The notes: generated by a model from the sequence alone, not told the origin. Positions 7,545 through 14,928 are shown, counted from the first letter of the stretch. The stretch: 33,647 bases of DNA from Nitrososphaera sp. UBA210 (GCA_002494895.1 DADA01000048.1:1-33647), one strand, 5' to 3'. Numbers and translations are program-made.

Positions 7545-10226
7545 ATGTCTGAGGAAGGCAACTATGGTAGGGCCGCGCCGTCGCCCAGGCCGATATACTT
7601 TTTCGACGAGGCCGACGGAAGGAACAGAGCACTCCTTGGAGGAAAGGGCGCGGGTCTTTCAGAGATGACAATGCTCGGGCTTCCCATTCCATCAGGTTTT
7701 ACGATTACAACAGAGATCTGCGAAAAGTTCTACGAGGCCGGGAAACGGCTCCCTGATGGACTCATGGACGAGGTCCGCAATTCGATACGCAAGTTGGAGA
7801 ACATGACAGGGCGAAAGTTTGGCGATCCCGCCAACCCCCTGCTGGTTTCCGTGCGGTCGGGCTCTGCAGTGTCCATGCCTGGAATGCTGGATACCATTCT
7901 GAACCTTGGGCTAAATGAAGAGACCACGGAAGGGCTAGCTAGGAAGAGCAGCGACAAGAGGTTCGCCTGGGATGCCTACCGGCGGTTCATACAGATGTTT
8001 GGCAAGATCGTTTTCGGAATTGACGACAGGAAATTCGACTCGATCATGGCAGGAAGGGATCTTTCCAGTCCGAAGGTTCTACATGAAGTCGTGGACTTGT
8101 TCGAGCAGCTTTGCGAATCTTCGGGAAGAAAGTTTCCGTCCGATCCCTACAAGCAGCTGGAGCTCGCCATAGATGCGGTATTTAGGTCGTGGATGGGCAG
8201 GCGCGCGGTTGAATATAGGAGGCAATACAACATCACCCCCGACAGGGCCAATGGAACGGCGGTGACTGTTGTCGCCATGGTGTTTGGCAATATGGGCCAC
8301 GACAGCTGCACAGGAGTTGTCTTTACACGGGATCCCGACACGGGAGAAAAGAGGCTATATGGCGACTACCTGACCAACGCCCAGGGTGAGGATGTTGTAT
8401 CCGGCAAGTCGACTCCGGAACACATTGATTCGCTAATCAGCGAAATGCCTGAAGTCTACAGGGAGTTGCAGCAGGTATGCGAGAAATTAGAGAGTTATTT
8501 CAAGGAGCCGCAGGAAGTCGAGTTCACTGTAGAGAGGAGCAAACTGTATGTCCTGCAGACCAGGGCCGCGAAGATGAACGCGGTGGCCGAGGTGAAGACG
8601 TCGGTTGACCTCTTTCACGAAGGGCTGATAGGCAAGACGGCGGCACTTGAGAGAATTGATCCGGAAGGCCTGGAACAGGTGCTTTACAGGAGGATCGACC
8701 CTAACGCCAAGCAAAAGGCGATCGCAACCGGAGTCGGCGCATCGCCGGGGGCCGCGAGCGGCGTAGCCATCTTTGATGTCGCGCAGGCCGAGGCGCTGGG
8801 CAAGAAAGGCGAAAAGGTGATCCTGGTGCGTGAGGACACCAAGCCCGACGACGTCCCGGCATTCTTCCAGTCGGCCGGCATTCTGACAAGCAGGGGCGGC
8901 AAGACCTCGCACGCCGCTGTAGTCGCCCGGGGCATGGGCAAGCCCTGCGTAGTCGGCTGCGCCCAGATAGAGATCGATCATGAAGACAGGAGTTTTGCCG
9001 TGGGCGGCAAGACGATAAGCGGGGGTCAAAAGATAACGATCGATGGCTCTACGGGCAGGGTGTTCATGGGTGAAATTCAGACAGTTGAGCCGGAAATTTC
9101 TTCAGAGTTCAAGGAGCTGTTGCAGTGGGCCTCTGAGATGAAGGGAATCAAGATAAGGGCCAATGCCGACACGAAGGAAAGCGCCGCGCTCGCTCGCAGG
9201 TACGGAGCTGAAGGAATTGGGCTCTGCAGGACGGAGAGGATTTTCAACCAGCATGACAGGATAATGCAATTTGTCAGCATGATAATGGCTGAAAACGAAT
9301 CGGAACGCCGCAAGTCCCTAGTAGAAATGGAGCCACTTCAGCGATCGGACTTTAAGGCGATACTCAAGGAAATGCGGGGTCTCCCCGTGACAATCAGGCT
9401 GCTGGATCCGCCCTTGCACGAATTTCTTCCAGATGAAGAGGATCTGATGCAGCAACTGTTCGAGCTGAAATCATCCGGTGCCAAGCAATCCGAAAAAACC
9501 CACGTCGAGAAGATCCTGCGGCGAGTGCATGAGCTGTCAGAAGTGAACCCCATGCTCGGCCACAGGGGAGTGAGGTTGGGAATTTCGTTCCCAGAGATCT
9601 ATGAAACCCAGATCAGAGCGATATGCGAAGCCGCTGCCGAGCTGACAAGGGAAGGAGTTGCTGTGGAGCCGCAGATAATGGTGCCACAGGTTGGCCTCGT
9701 CGAGGAGCTGGCAGCCGTCAGGCAGATTTTTGAGTCCATAAAGCACGAAGTAGAACACAGGCACAAGGCAAAGCTCAGGATAAAATTTGGCAGCATGATC
9801 GAAGTCGTGCGGGCATGCCTTGTGGCAGATGAAATTGCGCACCTTGTAGACTTCATCAGCTTTGGCACCAACGACCTGACCCAGGGGACGTTTAGCTTCA
9901 GCAGGGAAGACGCCGAAGGCAAGTTTCTTCCGTTCTATATGGAGAAAGGAATAGTCAGGGTTAACCCGTTTCAGAGCCTTGACACAAAGGGCGTGGGCAG
10001 GCTCATGGAGATGGCAATTGACCTGGCGCGGGGCGTAAAGAAGGACATCGAGATAGGGATCTGCGGCGAGCACGGCGGAGATCCGCGGTCTATTGAATTT
10101 TTTAGCGGCATCGGGCTCGACTATGTTAGTGCATCGTCTCATCGCATACCGATTGCATTCCTGTCGGCTGCGCAATCTGCGATAAAGCAGAGCAAGAAAC
10201 TGCAACAGCATCCCACTATAGCTTAA
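7545..10226 (+). CDS. ppdK: pyruvate, phosphate dikinase
   Basis: This 893-residue enzyme interconverts pyruvate, ATP and phosphate with phosphoenolpyruvate, AMP and diphosphate. It is full length. The N-terminal ATP-grasp domain begins YFFDEADGRNRALLGGKGAGL, with SVRSGSAVSMPGMLDT further on. The swivelling phosphohistidine domain carries GGKTSHAAVVARGMGKPCVVG, with the catalytic His at residue 456 from this start, almost identical to His455 of the well-studied clostridial enzyme. The PEP-binding barrel ends with FGTNDLTQ and the catalytic Cys at about 840 in GICGEHGGD. The agreement in His numbering supports ATG 7545 over the upstream TTG. In an autotroph with acetyl-CoA-derived pyruvate this enzyme would feed the fbp-tpiA pathway encoded just upstream. 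The TAA stop lies within the promoter of rpoP. Confidence 0.97.
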   Translation: MSEEGNYGRAAPSPRPIYFFDEADGRNRALLGGKGAGLSEMTMLGLPIPSGFTITTEICEKFYEAGKRLPDGLMDEVRNSIRKLENMTGRKFGDPANPLLVSVRSGSAVSMPGMLDTILNLGLNEETTEGLARKSSDKRFAWDAYRRFIQMFGKIVFGIDDRKFDSIMAGRDLSSPKVLHEVVDLFEQLCESSGRKFPSDPYKQLELAIDAVFRSWMGRRAVEYRRQYNITPDRANGTAVTVVAMVFGNMGHDSCTGVVFTRDPDTGEKRLYGDYLTNAQGEDVVSGKSTPEHIDSLISEMPEVYRELQQVCEKLESYFKEPQEVEFTVERSKLYVLQTRAAKMNAVAEVKTSVDLFHEGLIGKTAALERIDPEGLEQVLYRRIDPNAKQKAIATGVGASPGAASGVAIFDVAQAEALGKKGEKVILVREDTKPDDVPAFFQSAGILTSRGGKTSHAAVVARGMGKPCVVGCAQIEIDHEDRSFAVGGKTISGGQKITIDGSTGRVFMGEIQTVEPEISSEFKELLQWASEMKGIKIRANADTKESAALARRYGAEGIGLCRTERIFNQHDRIMQFVSMIMAENESERRKSLVEMEPLQRSDFKAILKEMRGLPVTIRLLDPPLHEFLPDEEDLMQQLFELKSSGAKQSEKTHVEKILRRVHELSEVNPMLGHRGVRLGISFPEIYETQIRAICEAAAELTREGVAVEPQIMVPQVGLVEELAAVRQIFESIKHEVEHRHKAKLRIKFGSMIEVVRACLVADEIAHLVDFISFGTNDLTQGTFSFSREDAEGKFLPFYMEKGIVRVNPFQSLDTKGVGRLMEMAIDLARGVKKDIEIGICGEHGGDPRSIEFFSGIGLDYVSASSHRIPIAFLSAAQSAIKQSKKLQQHPTIA

Positions 10227-10230
10227 TATG
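10221..10230 (+). promoter_or_regulatory. TATA-like box for rpoP
   Basis: GCTTAATATG overlaps the ppdK stop codon and is centred about 28 bases before ATG 10254. It disfavours the in-frame ATG at 10245. Confidence 0.45.
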
Positions 10231-10253
10231 GGCAGAAGCATGGGATGGTTCTG

Positions 10254-10421
10254 ATGGCAAGCCCGAATGCTGGCGGCGCTGTCACGTACGAATGCATGCG
10301 CTGTGGAACCCCCGTCACCGTCGAAGAACTTTCAAAGTTGCCAGAGATTAAATGCATTTGTGGATTTAGGGTATTCCGAAAATCGCGCCCGCCAATAGTA
10401 AAGCAGCTAAAGGCAGTCTAG
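10254..10421 (+). CDS. rpoP: DNA-directed RNA polymerase subunit P (Rpo12/Rpb12)
   Basis: This 55-residue gene is missed by length-based gene finding. The protein reads MASPNAGGAVTYECMRCGT, then about 15 residues, then KCICGFRVFRKSRPP, and ends IVKQLKAV. This is the small zinc subunit P of archaeal RNA polymerase, homologous to eukaryotic Rpb12. Four cysteines (C-x2-C and C-x-C) make the zinc site. The RVFRKxRPP motif is the family's rRNA/polymerase-contacting signature, also normal in position. An in-frame ATG at 10245 would add MVL. The TAG stop shares CTAG with the stop of the convergent C2H2 protein gene. It is essential for transcription and sits alone here behind ppdK. Confidence 0.93.
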   Translation: MASPNAGGAVTYECMRCGTPVTVEELSKLPEIKCICGFRVFRKSRPPIVKQLKAV

Positions 10422-10609
10422 CCTTTCCTTTCTTTCATTTTATTGTACGAGTGAAATTTTTTCGCATGGTCGCGCATCTGTTCCATCCCCCAGAATCCTT
10501 CGTTGCATTCGTTGCACATGTACATGCGCTGCTCATGGGAAACCTGCTGATGCTGCATCAATTCTTCTATCTTGCGAAATTTTCTGCCGCAGGTCTCGCA
10601 CTCGTGCAT
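10418..10609 (-). CDS. small protein with two C2H2 zinc fingers
   Basis: This 63-residue protein begins MHECETCGRKFRKIEELMQH and ends FHSYNKMKERKG. It contains two classical C2H2 fingers, each with spacing C-x2-C-x12-H-x4-H. The first is CETC...H...H and the second CNEC...H...H, so nearly the whole protein is fingers. The open frame continues upstream to 10717 but that part overlaps the zinc-ribbon gene and looks non-coding, so I start at ATG 10609, 10 bases after that gene's stop. The two are probably one operon. Such short C2H2 proteins are common in archaea and are likely nucleic-acid binding, but the target is unknown. Confidence 0.8.
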   Translation of the reverse strand: MHECETCGRKFRKIEELMQHQQVSHEQRMYMCNECNEGFWGMEQMRDHAKKFHSYNKMKERKG

Positions 10610-10619
10610 CTTGAACAGC

Positions 10620-11066
10620 TCAGTGCACGCCCCTGCCGTTCTGCTCGTCCCAACACTTTCGGCACAAATTGCCTTCAATCTTCCACTCCGTCTTGGGATG
10701 ATAGTAAAACATGCCAAGCTTTGAATTGCACGACGAGCAAAAATTCATTTTCTTGCTGTGGTCAGTATCCTTTTTCTGGTAGCATTCTCTGCAGACAAGC
10801 GAGCCCGATTCCATGTCCCATTGCCATCTAGGCTTGTTCCTATCCTCGTCTGATTTTATTTCCCTGCGGCAGATAGCGCACAGTTCAGGAGCTGACTCTT
10901 CTTGCTGTTGCAGCAGCATGAATTCCTTTGTCTTCTCTATGTGACAATCAGCGCACAGTACACCTTCCATTTTCCATTCTTTGGCTGGACGGTATTTGTG
11001 CCGTGCCAGTTCCTTATTGCACACGGTGCAATGCAATATCTCTTTCTTGCCGAAAATATTGTGCAA
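10620..11066 (-). CDS. protein made of three zinc-ribbon-like repeats
   Basis: This 148-residue protein has three similar modules of about 35-40 residues. Each has a CxxC near the start and another after a Trp-containing segment. Module 1 runs CTVC to CADC, module 2 CAIC to CREC, and module 3 CSSC to CRKC. Modules 1 and 3 share the pattern YxPxxEWKxEGxLCxxC, so they arose by internal duplication. Module 2 is more diverged and is preceded by a Gln/Glu-rich linker. The start is TTG at 11066: the frame is closed by TGA just upstream (11070-11072) and no ATG precedes the first CxxC. A C2H2 protein gene follows 10 bases downstream. Six CxxC pairs predict three zinc ions. Function is unknown. Confidence 0.75.
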   Translation of the reverse strand: MHNIFGKKEILHCTVCNKELARHKYRPAKEWKMEGVLCADCHIEKTKEFMLLQQQEESAPELCAICRREIKSDEDRNKPRWQWDMESGSLVCRECYQKKDTDHSKKMNFCSSCNSKLGMFYYHPKTEWKIEGNLCRKCWDEQNGRGVH

Positions 11067-11280
11067 GCGTCATCTTATACGTTGGTCAAACCAATACTAA
11101 AACGTACTTTAAAAACACCGTCGAGCTTTCGAAGCGACCGCTAAGGCGATCTTCGTGGTTGTCCCCGAACCTTTCAAGTCCTACATTTTTCAGCTGAGAA
11201 TAAGAACCAGCACATTATGTTAATTTGTTTCAAAATTTTTCATTAGTTCTGGCAAGAATTTGCGTTTTGTGCGAAATACA
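11067..11280. other. non-coding gap between the divergent zinc-ribbon and PII genes
   Basis: I find no supported gene here. It holds AT-rich promoter-like stretches. On the minus strand, TTTTTAAAGTACG (about 11105-11116) and TTTTAGTA (about 11094-11101) could each drive the zinc-ribbon gene. The rest is unremarkable, with no tRNA-like sequence. Confidence 0.5.
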
Positions 11281-11282
11281 AA

Positions 11283-11295
11283 ATATTTTAATAAA
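11283..11295 (+). promoter_or_regulatory. strong TATA-like box for the PII gene
   Basis: ATATTTTAATAAA is centred about 35 bases upstream of ATG 11325. It is the most AT-rich promoter candidate in the window and predicts a short leader of about 9 bases. Confidence 0.6.
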
Positions 11296-11324
11296 GGGGC
11301 TACCTAGCTGACAAGAATCACATC

Positions 11325-11669
11325 ATGAAGAGAATTGAAGCGGTTATTCCTTCTGCGAGACTTGACAAGGCGTTTGCCGCACTTAAAGATCTGAATTTGG
11401 GCGGCCTTACATACTACGACACGAAGGGCCAAGGTCAGATTCCAAGACCGGAGATCCATTCCGGAAGGGGCACGGGCACTTATAGACCAGAATTCAATGT
11501 CAACGCGACCGTCGTTATCGTCACAAAGGACTCGATGGTCACGAAGGTGATAGAAAAAATCCTCGAGAGCACGAGCACCGGGCTGGCAGGCGAAGGAAAA
11601 ATTTTCGTCTCCGACATGGACGAAGTAGTAGATATCGGCACGAAACAGCGCGGCGAACAGGCGCTATAG
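11325..11669 (+). CDS. PII-like nitrogen regulatory protein (GlnK family, atypical T-loop)
   Basis: This 114-residue protein begins MKRIEAVIPSARLDKAFAAL, the standard PII first strand and helix. It contains LGGLTYYDTKGQG before the T-loop and the B-loop TGLAGEGKIFV (residues 85-95), which normally binds ATP phosphates. The T-loop has about the usual length but an unusual sequence (QIPRPEIHSGRGTGTYRPEF). By eye alignment, the positions of Gln39 and Tyr51 of bacterial GlnB hold Ile and Ser, so uridylylation and canonical Mg-ATP coordination are unlikely. The C-loop lacks the usual IRTG. PII proteins sense ATP/ADP and 2-oxoglutarate and gate ammonium transporters, but no amt gene is nearby. This is one of several divergent PII copies expected in ammonia-oxidising archaea. 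Its partner is unknown. Confidence 0.85.
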   Translation: MKRIEAVIPSARLDKAFAALKDLNLGGLTYYDTKGQGQIPRPEIHSGRGTGTYRPEFNVNATVVIVTKDSMVTKVIEKILESTSTGLAGEGKIFVSDMDEVVDIGTKQRGEQAL

Positions 11670-11672
11670 AAT

Positions 11673-11792
11673 CTATTCGGTTAGATGTTCGATCGCTTGG
11701 CTTGCGTCGAGCATGCCTCTTTTCTTTGCATACTCTTCAACTAGCTTCAACTGTTCTGGCGAAAGGCAGACTGGCATTGTTCTTTCTTTCAT
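11673..11792 (-). CDS. 39-residue ribbon-helix-helix-like protein
   Basis: This very short gene encodes a protein beginning MKERTMPVCLSPEQLKLVEE and continuing YAKKRGMLDASQAIEHLTE. The predicted order is one beta strand (TMPVCLS), a helix (PEQLKLVEEYAKKRG) and a second helix (DASQAIEHL). This fits a minimal CopG/Arc ribbon-helix-helix DNA-binding unit, which acts as a dimer. A clear TATA box (11815-11823, GTTATAATC on the minus strand) is centred 27 bases before the ATG, so a leaderless transcript is likely and the gene is probably real. The stop lies 3 bases from the convergent PII stop. The role could be transcriptional regulation. No target is visible and the fold is my inference. Confidence 0.65.
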   Translation of the reverse strand: MKERTMPVCLSPEQLKLVEEYAKKRGMLDASQAIEHLTE

Positions 11793-11814
11793 AGTGGGAG
11801 TAAGCCTTTCGCAA

Positions 11815-11823
11815 GATTATAAC
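11815..11823 (-). promoter_or_regulatory. TATA box for the 39-residue gene
   Basis: GTTATAATC on the minus strand is centred 27 bases before the A of ATG at 11792. This is the consensus distance for a leaderless archaeal transcript. Confidence 0.6.
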
Positions 11824-11895
11824 TCTTTCTGCCAAAAACCAGAGGTTAGCATCCTACTTCGAAATTTCTGTCTCTGAATAGTTCAAGGATCCTTG

Positions 11896-12657
11896 CTATT
11901 GCTTCGCAGATACCCCGCCATCGACCATGATGACCGTCCCAGTGACCCAGCGTGCGTCTTCAGAGCAAAGGTATACCACTGCGCCAGCTATGTCTTCCGG
12001 ATCGCCTATTCTCCGAAGTGGAAAAATAGACTCGAGAATTTTCTTTGCATCTTCGTCCTGCAGGTATGGCTCGATTATAGAGCTCCTGATAGTTGAAGGG
12101 CAAACACAGTTTGAACGAATTCCATGCTGGCCGTATTCGACAGCTATGCTCTTTGTGAACATTATGACGCCTGCCTTGGTCACTCCATACACGGACAGTG
12201 GTACCTTTGGTATCGATCTCATGCCGAGAACGGATGAAATGTTAACGATGTTACCACCTCCATTTTTCATCATTATCGGAATAACGGCCTTTGTCATCCT
12301 GAATGTTCCGATCAAGTTAGTATCGATTAGCTCATTCCAATGATCATCTGATGATTCATGAAAGGGCGCGGGGTCCGTGATTGTGCCCGCATTGTTGACC
12401 AGGATGTCTATCCTGTCAAACGATGAAATCGTCTGTTCTGCGGCGCTGAGGACTTCGGCTTCCTTGGTGATGTCCGTCGCAACGGTCAGTACATTTTTCT
12501 TGTCGCCAATCTCTGATCCAACCTTTGCAAGCTTGTCCCTGTTTCTACCGATAAGAACTACCTTGCATCCCTCAGAAGCAAGTCTCTTTGAAATGGCCCT
12601 GCCGACGCCTCCTCCAGCTCCGGTAATCATGGCAACTTTTCCTTTCATCCCACCCAT
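11896..12657 (-). CDS. short-chain dehydrogenase/reductase (FabG-like)
   Basis: This 253-residue Rossmann-fold oxidoreductase is of classical SDR type. The cofactor loop is TGAGGGVGR (residues 12-20), followed by the acidic TDIT region and NNAG (88-91). The catalytic residues are Ser142 in NISS, Tyr157 and Lys161 in YGVTK. C-terminal landmarks are RSNCVCPSTIRSS and PEDIAGAVVYLCSEDARWVTGTVIMVDGG, typical of the family. An Arg after the second strand (IGRNRDK) suggests preference for NADP(H). Substrate cannot be predicted; relatives include ketoacyl-ACP and acetoacetyl-CoA reductases and sugar dehydrogenases. It starts at ATG 12657; ATG 12648 is possible. A TATA-like ACTTTAAAAG lies about 33 bases upstream. 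It appears to be a single-gene unit. Confidence 0.9.
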   Translation of the reverse strand: MGGMKGKVAMITGAGGGVGRAISKRLASEGCKVVLIGRNRDKLAKVGSEIGDKKNVLTVATDITKEAEVLSAAEQTISSFDRIDILVNNAGTITDPAPFHESSDDHWNELIDTNLIGTFRMTKAVIPIMMKNGGGNIVNISSVLGMRSIPKVPLSVYGVTKAGVIMFTKSIAVEYGQHGIRSNCVCPSTIRSSIIEPYLQDEDAKKILESIFPLRRIGDPEDIAGAVVYLCSEDARWVTGTVIMVDGGVSAKQ

Positions 12658-12717
12658 GTCTTGTTCACTCCCCTATTCAACGAGTATTCTTTTAAAGTAT
12701 TTGACGGTAACTAGCGT

Positions 12718-13677
12718 TCACTGTTTATTGACCCCAAGCGCCTTTTCGACAGCCGCTTCAAGCTCTGCTATCACTATTGTGCCGCTGCTCGGGTCGCTCT
12801 TGAATACGGCGCCGGCTGCATAGTCGTGCCCGCCGCCCTCTGGTAGATTCAGGGCTACCTCGCGGCACGATATCGAATCGTTGTTGCGTCGAATGCTGAC
12901 TTTGCCCTTGGAGCTGTAAAACATGACGAGATCGGCGCCGGTCTTTTCAAAAACCTCTTCAGAAAACAGGCTGTTCTGCAGGTATGGTGACGACTGTACA
13001 TATGCGACGTTAATGTTACCCACCTTTCTGACCTGCGTGGTCGCAAAGACCTGCTCCTTTGCTTCGTCTCGCAGCCTGGAGTAATTGCTGTAGTCGGATT
13101 GCATTTCTACGTCCCAGAGGATCCCTCTTGCAGACTTGCGGGCAAGCTCTTGCATACGGTCATAAAAGTCAGGGAAGGTCTGGTAGTATCTTATCAATTC
13201 CGATATCGGAGTAAGGTACTGATCCTTGGTGAAAAAGTCGCTCGTATGAGCCATGCCGGCAAGCTTTTCGGCCAGCAAGTTACCCGGAACAAGTTTCTCG
13301 AACATGAGGTCCGACGCACACTTTTTGCCCGAGCTGTCAAGCACCAGCTCTGCGAGCTGGCTCACAGAGTCGATTGCCTGTTGTGACCACGGGTGATGGT
13401 CCACCCACATTAACTTCCACCCGTTTTTCGATGCCTCGGAAAAGATCGACTTGCAAGCATCAATTAGGTCATCGTTTAGACCAAGGTCGGCTACGATGAC
13501 AAGGCCGCGCTCATTCGAAAAATGAGTTGCCGTATGAATGAAGTTGCCGATCTTGCCAAAGTTTTCGGCTCCGTAACCAAGAAACACTGTCATCGCCTGC
13601 GGGTATCGGATCAGCGCTATGGCCGCCGAATACAACCCATCAAGGTCCGACTCGTGCGAGAAGACGAGGACCTTCAT
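12718..13677 (-). CDS. DHH/DHHA1-family phosphoesterase
   Basis: This 319-residue protein carries the DHH metal motifs. Motif I is SHESDLDGLYSA (Asp11, Asp13). Motif II is the Asp in IVADLG (about 64). DHH is at 93-95 in WVDHHPW. The C-terminal DHHA1 substrate-binding motif is GGGH at about 281-284, in EGGGHDYAAGA. Family members cleave phosphodiester or pyrophosphate bonds in nano-RNA, cyclic dinucleotides or single-stranded DNA, so the substrate is open. The frame opens at GTG 13683, but ATG 13677 overlaps the stop of the upstream HAD gene in ATGA and begins with the conserved MKVLVFSHESD. I use ATG. The two genes are translationally coupled, suggesting related phosphate-ester chemistry. 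Confidence 0.87.
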   Translation of the reverse strand: MKVLVFSHESDLDGLYSAAIALIRYPQAMTVFLGYGAENFGKIGNFIHTATHFSNERGLVIVADLGLNDDLIDACKSIFSEASKNGWKLMWVDHHPWSQQAIDSVSQLAELVLDSSGKKCASDLMFEKLVPGNLLAEKLAGMAHTSDFFTKDQYLTPISELIRYYQTFPDFYDRMQELARKSARGILWDVEMQSDYSNYSRLRDEAKEQVFATTQVRKVGNINVAYVQSSPYLQNSLFSEEVFEKTGADLVMFYSSKGKVSIRRNNDSISCREVALNLPEGGGHDYAAGAVFKSDPSSGTIVIAELEAAVEKALGVNKQ

Positions 13678-14327
13678 TCGCACATTCCTCGTAGTATTTC
13701 TGATAAGGAAGATGTTCTTTCGAAAATCCTGCCGTCCTGATTAGCGGGCCCAAAGTCTTCCCTTCTCAAGGGGGTGTTATTTAGGACGATGAAGCATTCG
13801 ATCCCAGCGTTTTCTGCGGCTTGTACCCCTAGCGGCGCGTTCTCCACCACAACGGCATCTGATGGCCCAATCTCCATCATGCTCAATGCCGCAAGGAGGG
13901 CCGAAGGATCCGGCTTGCCGTTCTTCACGTCATCTGCGGAAACTATAGCCGAGAATTTTTCCCCGCCAAAGCCTTCCTTAATTATCGCTTCGACATCAGT
14001 CCTTGACGATCCGCTTACTACCGCTTTGGCACATTCGAGCTCGTCAATCATCTCCGGAACACCTTCGAATGGCTTCGAGCTACGGATGGATTTGAAGATT
14101 CTGTTTTTTCTTTCATGAACTCTGAAGGCAAGCGAGCCATCTGTCACGCCCCCCTGCTCAAAAATCTTTGTTATGAGCTCCGTCCCCCGCATGCCTTCCA
14201 TGAGGTAGATGTCGCGCTCTGTCACGGTGATGCCAGCAATTTCTGCAAACGCAGATTTCCAGGTTTGGACATGAGTTGGCATGGAATCCACGAGCACTCC
14301 ATCCATGTCAAATATGATCCCCTTCAC
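13674..14327 (-). CDS. HAD-superfamily hydrolase (beta-phosphoglucomutase/phosphatase-like)
   Basis: This 217-residue haloacid dehalogenase-type enzyme begins MKGIIFDMDGVLVDSMP. The nucleophile is Asp7 and the acid/base is Asp9. A helical cap (about residues 15-80) follows, as in subfamily I. Then come motif II SGSS, motif III lysine in NGKPDP and motif IV VVENAPLGVQAAENAG. Phosphatases and phosphomutases of sugars share this layout and I cannot separate them. The start is GTG at 14327. A TATA box at 14350-14357, immediately after the upstream gene's stop, is centred about 27 bases before it and supports a leaderless GTG start. It is followed by the DHH phosphoesterase with a 4-base overlap. 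Confidence 0.87.
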   Translation of the reverse strand: MKGIIFDMDGVLVDSMPTHVQTWKSAFAEIAGITVTERDIYLMEGMRGTELITKIFEQGGVTDGSLAFRVHERKNRIFKSIRSSKPFEGVPEMIDELECAKAVVSGSSRTDVEAIIKEGFGGEKFSAIVSADDVKNGKPDPSALLAALSMMEIGPSDAVVVENAPLGVQAAENAGIECFIVLNNTPLRREDFGPANQDGRIFERTSSLSEILRGMCE

Positions 14328-14349
14328 ATGCCCTGTTCTAAATGATCGC

Positions 14350-14357
14350 TATAAATT
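14350..14357 (-). promoter_or_regulatory. TATA box for the HAD-DHH operon
   Basis: AATTTATA on the minus strand directly follows the TGA of the upstream gene and is centred about 27 bases before GTG 14327. It is evidence of a separate transcript starting at a GTG codon. Confidence 0.55.
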
Positions 14358-14771
14358 TCAGCGCAGCTTTTCAAGCTCGCTCTCGTCGCGATATGCCTCG
14401 GGATTGAGCCTGAATCCTCTTGGCAGCGTACGTGGAACATCGATCAGCTTTAGGTAGTACTTCAGCTTTGTCTTTTTCAATTGCTTGTTGAGCCACAGGA
14501 CAAACCGCTGCTCGAGATCGTTTCCTTCCTGCTTCTGTATTTCCGGAAAGACGTCAATTAACTCCTCGACAAACTCGGGTTGAAAGTAGATGTGGAAAAA
14601 CTCCCACCCAAGAGCCTTGCCGCCTGAAGAGCATTCGCACCGAGTTTTTGTGTGCACGGCCCATTCCAGTAAGCCAATGAATTCCACTATCTTTGGCCTT
14701 TCCTTGTTAAAGTCCGCACATGATCCCTGGACGATTATCATCGGCCGCGTGTTTGCGAACTTGCGATTCAA
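14358..14771 (-). CDS. conserved-looking protein of unknown function
   Basis: I do not recognise this protein of about 137 residues. It is soluble, with no signal peptide or membrane segment. It contains a Cys pair (RCECSSGG) and is rich in aromatic residues (WEFFHIYFQPEF, RFVLWLNKQLKK, KYYLKLIDVPRTLPRGFRLN). It looks like a small alpha/beta domain. The start is uncertain: TTG 14771 lies about 33 bases downstream of the TATA-like CTTATATAGC (14800-14809 on the minus strand), while ATG 14741 (MIIVQG) would give a leader of roughly 38 bases. Good coding character and a promoter argue it is real. Its stop is immediately followed by the promoter of the HAD gene, so it is probably transcribed separately. 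Confidence 0.6.
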   Translation of the reverse strand: MNRKFANTRPMIIVQGSCADFNKERPKIVEFIGLLEWAVHTKTRCECSSGGKALGWEFFHIYFQPEFVEELIDVFPEIQKQEGNDLEQRFVLWLNKQLKKTKLKYYLKLIDVPRTLPRGFRLNPEAYRDESELEKLR

Positions 14772-14928
14772 GCTCTGCGATAATTTGGTTGTATTTGCTA
14801 TATAAGCGGATTGCTAGGACAGGTATCTGTTAAGTGCCATTTGTTAAGCTAAGAAATTTGGATACAAAGTTACGATTCGCCGAGATGGTCATTATTCTTT
14901 TCTTGAACTCAAGATAGTAACTGTTCAA
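14772..14928. other. intergenic gap with promoter
   Basis: This gap holds the TATA-like CTTATATAGC (minus strand, about 14800-14809) for the unknown gene. A small inverted repeat CTTGA-AC-TCAAG (about 14902-14913) lies downstream of the DUF1326 gene. I see nothing else. Confidence 0.4.

Noticed and set aside
9537..10241. Long minus-strand open frame of 234 codons inside ppdK
   Set aside because: It lies antisense to well-conserved PPDK catalytic sequence and its translation has no recognisable domain; long antisense frames are common in such coding DNA.
11067..11073. ATG at 11073 as start of the zinc-ribbon gene
   Set aside because: It is out of frame with the CxxC-containing protein and gives a 19-codon frame only; TTG 11066 is the sole start after the upstream stop.
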